A stretch of 64,000 nucleotides of DNA from Liquidambar formosana (Eukaryota > Streptophyta > Magnoliopsida > Saxifragales > Altingiaceae). Position 1 is the stretch's first letter. Each line of letters starts with the position of its first letter. The notes under the pieces were generated by a model. It was not told the DNA's origin. It searched no databases and saw nothing but the letters and a program-made list of their open reading frames with translations. The stretch spans positions 20,015,602 to 20,079,601 of the forward strand of contig CM077827.1 of the NCBI GenBank assembly GCA_039720395.1, given 5' to 3'. Shown here piece after piece: positions 8,901 to 20,900 of the stretch. A program made the position numbers and the translations under genes.

Positions 8901-11900
8901 GACTTGAAACAACCCCAAAAGCTTAAGTTATTAGAAAATGGGTCAAGCTGACACCCTCCCTCTCACATGCAGCCCCATCCTGCATTTGGAGAGGCAGACG
9001 TAGAGATAACCGAGAAACATACATATAAACTTATGGGGGAATAAATAGATGGAGGTGAGAAGACTTGGACCAAGGACCTCCTAGAGACTAGAGTTCTGAT
9101 AGCATGTTAACTTTTCAACCTATAAGCCTAAGCTATTTGGTGGAGGACCCCAACAGGTATATGAAGCCAAATCAAATTCAATTTTAGACAATGTGATATG
9201 TGGAACTTTCGAACACTCCCTCTCACATGCAGGTGTAACAATATAAGAACAAACTAGACAACTAGTCATGTAGACAACAAAGACAAAGACAAAGATGGGC
9301 TCATGAACGAAAGGGGCCCAAGAGCGATAAGCTCTGATACCATTTAGAACTTCACTTAACCCTAAAAGCTAACTTTTAGGGAATGTGTCAACAATGTATA
9401 TCAAGCTTATAGATTTCATGCTAGAGAGATCAATCATGGAAGTTATTTTCTTAGTTAAGAAATAGATGAAAAAGTATAAGAGAGAAAAAAAAAAATTTTC
9501 CATAGAATGTTTATTGACTCAGAAAAAGCATATGATAGGTCCCCAGGGGAAATAATATGGTGGGTATCACAAAGGAAATAAGTATCTATTTTTGATATAT
9601 TAATATAGTCAAGGACAAATATGATAGAGTTGTAAATATATTTAGAACAGTTGGAGGAGAGCAACTTAAATTCTTAATCTCAATAGGCCTATCTTTTCAT
9701 TTTAGTTATGGATTAACTGACTAGACATATTCCATGTTGTATGTTATGTTGTTTGCTGTTGATATCGTATTAGTAACCATAGAATCTGAAATTCTTAGCT
9801 TAAGTTGGATTAAATAGAATATAGGGAATGCATATTTAGTCAAGCTAGGAATAGAAATGAGACAATAGTGCAAACTGATGGCCAAGATATACTTAAAAGC
9901 GACCATTTTCAATATCTTGGATCAATTATTTATGAAGATGGGGAGAGTGGGAAGGATATTGCCTATGAATTAGAGCAAGATGAAGGAGGTCAAGAAATTC
10001 ATTTGAAGAGTTGTGTGACAATGGAATACCTATAAAATTAAGGGGAAAGTTTATAACATAGTTATTAAACCCGGACCGGACCGGACCGGGTGGTTCGACT
10101 GGTGAACCGGACCCCTAACCGGTTCGGTTTAATCATTGGATCGGAAATGCAATCAGACCAGGACTGAACCGGCTTGAACCGCCTCAAACCGGTGGTTTTT
10201 TTACGAACTGGTGTAAACCGGTCCGGTTGGACCGGTTCAATACAAGTGGATTGTGGAGTAACGTGTTAAAAAATTCACTGTTTTTGCTGCCACTGGGTAT
10301 TGAAACCAAGATGTAAAGTGACTAAAGAGAATCTTAGCCATTAAACCATGTGTTGTTGTTGTGATAAAATTTACGATACATAGTATTTAATATCTAAACA
10401 TACGCATTTCATTTTTCCTCCAATTTTTTTAATTTTTTTAATTATAAGACTGGTTCAACTAGTGACCCGACAGTTGAACCAGTGACCCGACCTCTAGATT
10501 GGGTCAATGACCGGTCTGGGTTTAATAACTATGGTTTATAAGATTGCTATAAGACTAGCTATGCTTTAGTAGTTGAAACGAGGATGTTATGATAGATAAG
10601 TGTTAATACAAGATAAAATAGAGAATGAATGCATTCATAAGAAGGTAGGAGTGGTACCAATTTAGATAAGATGAGGAAAAATTGTTTAAGGTGGTTTGGT
10701 CATATACAATGAAGACCTAGGGCTACGAAAGGGTGACTTGCTTCAAGTCGAAGCCATAGAAGGACAAGGGCAAAAGGGTAACTTGATTCAAGTTGAATTC
10801 CCAAAAGGACATGAAGAAGGCCCAAAATAATTCGGTTGGAGATTATGTGAAGTACTCAAGTCACTCCACGAAGGATACTGCTCTGAATAAAGCTGAATGG
10901 CAAAAAAGGATTCATGTAGCTAACCCCGTGTAGTTTGGATTGAAGTTTAATTAAGTTGCTGAGTTGAGTTTAGTCAGTGTATCTATATATATATATATAT
11001 ATACTGGAACGGTTATCTGCAAACTCTTCTTTCAGAAACACTACTGGACTATAACAAAAAATTTCTAATAAGAAGTCAAACATGAAGCTTGTCCGTAAAT
11101 TAATATACCTGAGAATTTTCCTGTTTCTCGTACCGTTTTTCGTTTATTTTCTTAGGATTCCCCAACAAAATGTTAAAGAATTATTTTATTGTTACCTGAT
11201 AGCTTTGTTGGTTGCATGCAGTGAGGAGCATACTTGGTAAATTTCCTCCTCAAACTGACTTGATTTATAGTGGCTCTGCCCTGATCTGATTTGAATGAAT
11301 CTATCTAATCAGTGTATACTTGTCAGTCCAGGTTACTGATTTGATTGAATACAATAATTCTTGCAGCTTCACTGGAAATGCTAAGAAGCCTCATGCTATA
11401 TAAGTAATTCCATATCAGTAATACAGTTTATTTGAACATGTCTTGGCATGTATAATATTTGCGCTTACAGGTGCTGTTTTTAATCAGGATGGTTTGAAAT
11501 TTGTATCAGTACCTAGCCAATTTCATACATCAGCATCTTTTTGGAACTCAAAAAGAGCAAAAGGGAAAGAAATGAAGTTGATTAAAGAAGTGCTTAACAA
11601 AGGAAAGAACTTTTAAGCTTTTAAGAAAAATTCCTTCACTTCCCCTTCCTTTTCTACTTTCCAAGATCCAAACAGGTTAAGGTTTAAAGAAGATGTTTAT
11701 ATCTTTTATGTTATTTTAACCTTTTAGTTCATCCTACTGTGTTTATTGACTTTATTCTACAAATGCTGTTCAATATATTTTTTAGCAGTATGTCTAATGT
11801 ACTTAATAATATTTTTTTATTTTTTTTGAACATGAGCTTATTTATTTTATTGTATAAGATTTTGAATATTCTTGTTTTCTATTTTTGTGCGACTCTGAGA

Positions 11901-14900
11901 ACAGAAAACTATTTTCAGAGTACACAACCTTTAATCTCATAGCCATTTTTTTTTTTCCTTTCAGAATGTACAAAGTCTCCTAGTAAAGCAAAGCAGAATT
12001 CAAACCCTTCCAGTCAACAGACACCTCTGGAAAGATTGAATGAAACTCACCTGACATCCAAAGTTGATACATCTGTATCCAACAATCTCAAGTCCTTCAG
12101 CTTCAGTGATCTCAAGAGTGCCACTAAGAACTTCCGATCAGAAACTCTTCTTGGCGAGGGAGGGTTTGGGTATGTCTTCAAAGGATGGATTGATGAGAAC
12201 ACTTTTGCACCCACCAAACCGGGAAGTGGGATTGTAGTGGCTATCAAGAAACTCAAGACAGAAGGCTTCCAAGGCCACAAGGAGTGGCTTGTATGTGTGA
12301 TTTGGAATCTATTTTTATGCTGTTTTCTTCTTTTTCAGCCTCGCTTCTCACTACTTGAACTTACCTCTGTTTTGGCCCTTTTGACTTGGCAGGCAGAAGT
12401 TAACTACTTAGGTCAGCTTCGCCATGAAAACCTTGTGAAACTTATTGGGTATTGTTCAGAGTCTGAGAACAGACTTCTAGTTTATGAGTTCATGCCGAAG
12501 GGAAGTTTAGAAAATCATTTATTTAGAAGTAAGTAAATTTCTTCCTACTGACACGTATATTTTTAATTTTGCTTCTTATTGGGTATTCCACTAATAATAA
12601 GGGTCCTTTTGTAGTTAGTATACCAATTTGTATGCACTTGAATATCAATAACAATGCCACCGTCAATTAGCAGCCACAAAGAGCTAGAATTAGGGATATG
12701 CTCATTATGTGGTTTCTTTGTTAAGATACCAGCCATCTGCTTGGTGGATTTTACTCATATAGATTAACAATTGCTTGGTTATTGACTTCTGTTCAGTATG
12801 GCATGCCACAATAAGAGCTTGGCAGGCAGGCTTTTGAGTTTTGAAGTCGATATCACTTGCAATATGGTTGCCTCCTGACTTAAAAACAGGGAGAAAAAAA
12901 ACAAGGAGAGCGCTATTTCATCCATAAATATTTGCTAAGACACCAATTCGCGAAAGTAAATATGAGCTTTGTCTAATATTCTGTTGTTTATCTTTTACAC
13001 TGAACTGAGCCATGACTTTATGTGTCTTTACCTATTAACTATATTTGTACACACAATTTTGCAGAAACTATTGTGAACTGCTTGTACAAGAGATCTGTCC
13101 AATTAACTCGAGCTTCCCATAAGATGAAGCTAACCACAAAATAAAACAAATAAAAGTCCTTTGTAATTATTACTATATAGTTCAATCTAGCAATCACCAG
13201 GTCTAGATGAGAATGGGGAAGCATGAATTCGTTGAAAAACTACATAAGATATGGGTATCACCAAATACATCAGCTTATCTGTTGACACTAGTTGGTACAC
13301 ACGTGCGTTGCACGTGAATATTTTGTATTATAAAATAAATATTTCATCAATGGTATATGAATTTATGCTAAAGTGGACCATATAAATTGTCTTTTAAAGA
13401 AGAGATTTTTGTGATGGGAAAAAAAAAAAAATATCAGTGCCAACACTAATAAATTAATTAAATGTGTCATCAATAACTTAAATAAATATAAAAAATATAT
13501 GTAAATTTCAGTTGTACACTTGCCTATCACAAGGATATTTCTCATGGCTCTGTCGGTGTATACATATATATATATATATGTTTATTTTTGTAAAGAAAAA
13601 ACTAAATAGTTTAACCCTTTTTTTCGAACTTATTTGGAAACTAACCTAGTTATGTACTTATTTCAAAGAGTAATAATTTTTTTATAAAATTATTTCATAA
13701 ATAAATTGAACAAATAACATCGTGTTTAAATTTAAAAAATAAGAAATAAATTAAAATAGATGTCATCCAACTCATTGAAAATATTATTCTATGAGTGGGG
13801 AAGTTGAGTTTTTTTTTTTTTTATAAATTTTTTTTATAATATAAAAAATTAAATGAAATTATGATAAATATATTTATTTTTAAAATTTTCTCAATGAAAA
13901 ATGTGCTTACTAAAACATGGGAATCCTCCTGGGTTGTCCTTTGTTGAGATGATGCTCTATTGACCAGATAAGTTAGAATTTTTAACATCGTTACAAATAG
14001 GATTTGGTTTTCTTAATGCCAGTTTTTGATAGTCTAGGAACCTCATTCGGTTTTATTATATTATATTTTAATAAAAGGTTCTATGTGAGAAAACAAGCCA
14101 ACTCCAAAAATAAATAATTAAATAAAAATAAAGGTATCCTCATAAAATATTTGTGAATCACGATTTGTCAAAAACTTACACCAAAAAAATAAAATAAAAA
14201 AAATACTTAAAAGTAATAATATCTAACAGAACTAAAATAGAACCCTATTGCATTTGCAAGGAATCTTGTACGTAGGGCATTCAGTAAGAATAGAGGTAGG
14301 AGAACCAAAGTTACAGAAATATATAAAGTACTTGACCCACATGGAAAACAGTATTTTCTATAGCAATTAGAACAAACCCTAAAACCCTATATTTTGAAAA
14401 AGAAAAGAAGATGAGGGCTCTATTAAAATAGGTTGAAGCTATTGTTAATGGAGAAAGTAGAATTTAGAATCCCATTGTTAATGAATAGATGATATATGTT
14501 ATGAAATAAAGTTAACTTACAATTTTGGGTTTTATTTATTTATACGAATTATAGTTTCCTTAGAATTCCTATTTATGTATGTGTTTTATATTTCTATATT
14601 TCCTATATATGTAGAAGGGTAATTGTGTATTTAAAATTTAAAATAAGGGTATATTAGTCAATCAAAAGTTTTTCTCACATTCAACTTTTTATAGATAATA
14701 TGTCTATATATATATGGGCACACGTGCGTTGCACATGAATATTATTTAAATAAAAATTTATAAATTATATATATATATATTGAACTTGAAAATCTAATTA
14801 TTTGTTACTTTTGTGTTAATTTAACTTATTACAATAAACGCTCAACGCAATAGGTCAAAATTCCTTCATTTGTTAGGAGTTATGGTAGGAATAAAAAGTT

Positions 14901-17900
14901 AGCTAGAACACATGCATAGTAGTGGAGGCTGTATAGAATTTATGAAGTGAACATAAATTGTGTTATCTTTTTTCCTTCTTTTTTTCTAGAAAATAAACAT
15001 TCTTAATTGATTAAATATAAAACATTCTTAATTGGTTAAATATGGGAAGCAAATAAATATTTAAAATTTAAAATGAAGATGTAATGGTCAATCAAAAGTG
15101 TTTCTAAAGTATAAACTTTTATAGATAGTATAGATATAATATAATTTAATATGTGATACAAGAGCATCTTTGAGGGAGCTAGCAAAAAAAAAAAAAAAGT
15201 AACAAATCTGTCTTTTGCTACCTTATGTGGGCTGTGACAATTTGCTACTTCAATTTGAGATGTGCATTCCAAAGGGAAGTAGCAAACATAATTATTTTAT
15301 TTTTATTTTCTATATTTTATATTTTTGATGCTTTTAAATATTATTTAATTAATTTTTTTAATAAGTGAAATTGATCCCTCCTAATATAGTTTTTCTTACA
15401 TTTTCTAAAAAAAAATTCTCAATTTTATTTTTATATGGTATCATCATCTACATTTTTTTTTTTGTTAACTTAGAGATTGAAAAGAGAGTGGAGATCGAGA
15501 TTTTCATTTTATTTATTTTTTCCTCATTTCTTTGTTTTTTTTCCTTTTTCTTTTCCCCCTCCCTTCCCATCAACAACCAAATTCAAGCAAAATAATAATA
15601 ATAATTATTATATACATATATGACCCATTCCAACAATTTCCACGTTACAATCAAAACACATTCAAGGTTTTCCTAGTCTACCCAAAATCTTTGAAAACAA
15701 CTATCCCCAACCAGAAACAAATTCAACATTATATGAATTCTTACCAAATTTCAAGAAATACATAATAAAAGTATGAAACACTCACGCAACAGTTCCTTGA
15801 GATCCGGTATCGTCTCCATGATGTGGATATTTGGTTTGTGACTACGCTGGGAAGTAGGTGTGCCTCTAACAGGTCATTCTCGTTTGCTAGAGAATGAGAG
15901 AAGAGGAAAATACGAAGTCAATATGCTTTAGGATTATATGTATAATATTAAATAGAGTATTTGATTTAGGGTTTCCTTTGAATTCCTATTTGTGTTTTAT
16001 ATATTAAAGTATGTGTTTTAGAATATATTAAGGTATGTGTTTTAGAATTATAGTTTCCATATTGCTATATTTCCTATATATTCAGAAGGGTGGGTAGTTG
16101 TGTATTTAAAAATTAAAATAAGGGTATATTAGTCAATCAAAAGTTTTTCTTACATTCATCTTTTTATAGGTAGTATAGATAAAGTTAGGTATGATAGTAT
16201 GTCTCGCTCTTATTTCTACAAGGATGACTTGCACCTATGAAAGGAAAATCTAGGATCTTTGACAATTGACAACCAGTCCTCCTTTAACCACTGTTGATAA
16301 TTCTTCTTTGGGAGTGGCAAATAGAGTGGTTTCCTTTTTAATAGCAACTAGCAGGTTGGGGTTGACATTTCCGTCAAGCAAAGAACCTGTCGCCCTGCTC
16401 CCTAAGCTAATGCGGCACTGGGTTGAGAGTTTAGGAATTGTACCAATGCAGAGGAATTGAGGTAAAACTGATACAATGCGGTTTTAACTTTTATGTATTT
16501 TTATTCTCTTTTTATTTCTTTTGTTTCTTGTTTCACTTAAATGTAATTCCTTCTATGAGAAAAAGCATTTCCTTCTAAGGTTGCATTCATCAAGCTTATA
16601 TGTGCTGTCTAGAGATGATGATTTGCTTTCATTTTTTTCTTGATACATAATATGCTGAACCATTATTCCTTTCTGCAGAAGGTGTTCAACCTATAGCTTG
16701 GGCTACACGGATGAATATCGCCATTGGTGTTGCACGGGGATTATCCTTCTTACACAACTTAGATGCCAATGTAATCTACCGTGATTTAAAGGCTTCCAAC
16801 ATTCTACTTGATTCGGTATGTGGAACATCAAAAGTACTGATATGTAGATCAATATAGATTATTGCTGTCACTAAAATTATAAAATTAATCTTGATCCTCA
16901 TCCAGTTTTGTGTGATAAAATATTTGTAGGATTTCAGTGCAAGACTTTCAGATTTTGGCTTAGCAAGGGATGGTCCTACTGGAGATAAAACTCATGTTTC
17001 GACCAGAGTCGTGGGTACTCGGGGTTATGCTGCCCCAGAATATGTAGCGACAGGTTAGCTCTACTTCTCTGTCAGATCCTTTATTAGTTTCCCTCATTTG
17101 AAGATCATATTTAGAGAGAGAGAGAGAGACAGAGAGAGAGAGAGAAGTTCAAAGACCGCCCCTGCCGGGGGGGGGGGGGGGGAGTTATTGTTAATGCGGT
17201 TGAAACATTCAGATTTCAATTATCAAAATTACCATTCTCAGTCACCTGCTAGATGGTAGTGCTTTTAAAGCATCATGGCTATCACCAGTAATGCTACAAC
17301 CTTGGCTATAAATGACAATTCTTTTTTTTATCTTTTTTTCTGTTTTTGGTAATTATCCTTTCAATCTCATATACTCTATCAGAACTCTGCACTATCTCCT
17401 CAAGATTGCCTTCGGTTCCTTGTCCTCACCATCCCATAAATAGACTGGAGATAGCATCAGTTTCATCTCAAGTTCACACTTTTCGACTTTCTTCTGATTC
17501 TTGTTCTATTCGAACAGCCAGGGATTGATTGGAATTTTAATGCAGCAGTGAAATTGTTTATGCTTTTTATGAAGTGGGGACATAAGTCCTGTTCATAGAT
17601 TCTCTTTGTTTGGCTAGTTGTGCTGGTTCTTTCCGAGTAGAAGGAATGTGGACAAAACCCCCCCCCCCTCCCTCCCACCCGCCCCCGCGTGGGCGCCCAA
17701 ATATAAAACAGAGAAAGAAATTAGAATATAAGGTGCAAAGTAGCAAGATTTTTATTGTTAGGTGAGATCAGAGGAGGCTTTGAAAGTATAGTTTGTATTG
17801 GTGATTTCCCAGGATGATAAGGAATAAAAGAAACCACTAAAGTTTATTATCTTGGTATCTGGCTAATTAATATAAAACCATGGATTCAAATAGTTGAGTT

Positions 17901-20900
17901 GTAAACTAGGGTTTAGGTTAGATATGAGAGAGAGAAAAAGAGAAGAAGATGAAGAAGAAAGGTTTAGGGTTTAATTAATTACCCTACACCTTCTAACATA
18001 TTGCTTTTATATAAGAAAGATAAGTCCAAGTACAAAACTACCCTTTAGGAAATAAAGAAATAACACACTGTAAAACAATAAAAATAATAACTCTAACACT
18101 CCCCTTCAAGCTGGAGCATACAAATCAAACATGTGCAGCTTGGAAGACAACTGTTGGAAGGATGGACGAGCAAGAGGCTTTGTGAGGATGTCACCAAGCT
18201 GATCACTCGAACGAACATATGGAGTAATAAGCTCCTTCCGAAGTAACAAGTCTCGAATAAAGTGACAATCCACTTCAATATGCTTGGTATGTTCATGAAA
18301 GATAGGATTATTAGCAATAAAAATAGCAGCCTGATTATCATAATACATCTCCAAAATAATAGAAATATCAATACCAATGTCACGAAGGAGAGCACAAACC
18401 CACAACATTTTAGAAGCCGTATAAGCCATAGCTCGATACTCAGCCTTGGCACTAGAATGAGTAACACCATTTTGCTTCTTACTCCGCTAAGTAACCAAAT
18501 TTTCACCAACAAAGGTATAATAACCGGATGTGGACCGCCGATCAGAAAGCGAACCAGCTAGTCAACATCACTAAAGCCAGTGACAGAGAGAGAAGTAGAG
18601 GGTTTATACAACAAGCCTCTACTAGGAGTATCCTTCAGATAACGGAGAATATGACAGACAGCATCAAAATGAGGGTGCCGAGGAGCATGCATGTACTGAC
18701 TAACGACACCAACAGCATAAGCAATGTTAGGACGAGTAACAGTAAGATAGATTAACTTTCCAACTAGCCGACGATAGTGACCAACATCAACAAACAGATC
18801 ACCCTGTTCACTATCAAGTTTTGCAGTAGAGTCCATAGGAGTATCCACAGGACGTGAGCCTAAGAGACTTGTTTCAGACAAAAGGTCAAGGACATATTTC
18901 GTTAGGAAAGATAAATACCCCGAGAAGACCGAGCAACTTCAATCCCAAGAAAATATCGAAGAGCACCCAAGTCCTTAGTATGAAATTGCTGGCCCAAATA
19001 ACGCTTCAAATCAGCGATGCCAGCTGAATCACTCCCAGAAATAATAATATCATCCACATAAACAATCAAAACAATGGTGCCAGCAGTGGAATGACAAGCA
19101 AAGACGGAATGATCAGAGGTAGAACGCTGGAACCCATATTCAAGAATAACAGCACTGAATCGATCAAACCAAGCTCGAGGAGACTGTTTCAAGCCATACA
19201 AGGCCTTTTTAAGGCGACATACAAGATGAGCATTCTCAGCAACAACATATCCTGGGGGTTGATCCATATACACTTCTTCCTGAAGATCATCATGAAGGAA
19301 TGCATTCTTGATATCAAGCTGATACAAAGGCCAAGAACGATTAACGGCCACTGAGAGCAAGATGTGAATAGAGTTTAGGCGAGCAACAGGGGAAAAAGTC
19401 TTCAAATAGTTAACACCATAGGTTTGGGTGTAGCCTTTCGCAACCAGCCGTGCTTTAAGGCGTTCAATAGAGCCATCAGGAAGATACTTAACGGTATAAA
19501 TCCAACGACAACCCACTGTCTGTTTTCCTGGAGGAAGAGGAGTAAGCTCCCAGGTGTGGTTCTTGTGAAGAGCGCTTATTTCCTCATCTATAGCTTGTTT
19601 CCAGCCAGAAGAAGATAGTACCTGCTTATAAGATGAAGGAACAGAAATAGAGGACAAGGAACAAGCAAAAGACTGCAAACAAGGTGAAAGACGATTATAA
19701 GACATGAAATGAGCAATAGGATGTTGTGTACAAGTCCTTTTACCTCGGCATAGAGCAATAGGTGAATCATCGATGCGCAAGGAAGAAGGAGGCAAAACAG
19801 GATCCTCAGATCGAGAAGCTGTAGGAACAAGGCCATAAGAAATAACTCGTCTATCTTGAGATCGGTGATATACCTGCAATGGAGGGTTAAAAGGAGTTGA
19901 GGAAATTGGAGAAGTGACTACAGGTGGAGACATGGGCATCGGAAGAGTAGGAGAGGGAAAAGAATGCTCCCCCTCACAACAAGATATGAGATCAGAAAAT
20001 AGATTCTCACCTTGAGAGGAAAAGAAATATGTAGACTTAAAAAATGTGACATCAGCACTCACAAAGTAGCGACGAGAATCCGGACTGTAACAACGATAGC
20101 CTTTTTGAGTACGGGAGTACCCAACGAAAACAGATTTCCGAGCTCGAGGAGATAATTTATCCTGACCCAAATCAAGCACATGAACAAAAGCAACACAACC
20201 AAAAACTCGAGGAGTCCGGGAGAAAGAAGGCTGAGCAAGATAAACAAGAGAAAAAGGGTACTTATGATCCAAAACAGTAGAAGGCATCCGATCAATGAGA
20301 TAACAAGCAGTTAAAACAACATCACCCCAAAAATGTTTAGGTACTTTCATATTGAACATTAAAGTACGAGCAATATCAAGTAAATGGCGGTGTTTCCGCT
20401 CAGCCACACCATTTTGCTGGGAAGTGTGAGAACAACTAATCTGATGAATAATGCCTCGATCAATGCAAAATGAATTCATAAGGGTTTGGGTATACTCCAA
20501 TGCATTATCAGATCGAAAAATCTTAATCCGTTTATTAAATTGAACAAGAATTTCATTATAAAATTGAAGAACAATTCTAGGCAATTCAGACCTCTCTTTC
20601 ATTAGAAATAACCATGTCATTCGGGAATAATCATCAACAAAAACAACAAAAAAATGAAAACCACTCAAAGTTGCAGTACGAGATGGACCCCAAATATTTG
20701 TATGAACCAAAACAAATGACTCAGATTGACGATCATGATTACTACTAGGAAAAGAACTACGGTGATGCTTCCCTAGCTGACAGGCCTCACACTCTAATTT
20801 AGACAAAGGACTCAATAAGGGAATAGCGGTCTTCAGTTTAGCCAAAGATGGATGACCCAAGCGGAAGTGCCACTGAAGAGGAGAAATTGTAGCAGACAAG

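Larger units (their letters stand above)
6660..10985 (+). mobile_element. Decayed LINE (non-LTR retrotransposon) in RLCK intron 1
   Basis: Collinear remnants of a plant LINE ORF2 in sense with the host gene: endonuclease segment ([20 protein letters not shown] at 7020-7080), a second endonuclease part (7760-7930), the linker with [10 protein letters not shown] (8410-8600), RT pieces ([13 protein letters not shown] near 9500; a degenerate [13 protein letters not shown] at 9910-9945) and a C-terminal part (10620-10930). It is full of stops and frameshifts and is split by three later insertions. The 3' end runs into a TA microsatellite at 10984-11004. The 5' limit near 6660 is approximate, set by the first sequence resembling an untranslated leader of this LINE type. 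Confidence 0.85.

Noticed and set aside
9331..9342. TGGTATCAGAGC site (minus strand) as part of a full Copia element
   Set aside because: No gag-pol lies downstream; the interior is under 150 bp and bounded by short LTR-like repeats, so a TRIM-like element fits.
13300..13316. CACGTG motifs read as G-box promoter elements
   Set aside because: They form the stem of a hairpin next to CTAG, repeated with the same flanks at 14721; a Helitron 3' end explains them better than a promoter inside an intron.
16266..16460. 64-codon ORF as a possible extra kinase exon
   Set aside because: Exons 3 and 4 join in phase without it, and it matches no RLCK segment.
18093..18512. 139-codon minus ORF in the Copia region
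   Set aside because: It overlaps the RNase H frame of the polyprotein in another frame and lacks motifs; it is open by chance and through the frameshift.
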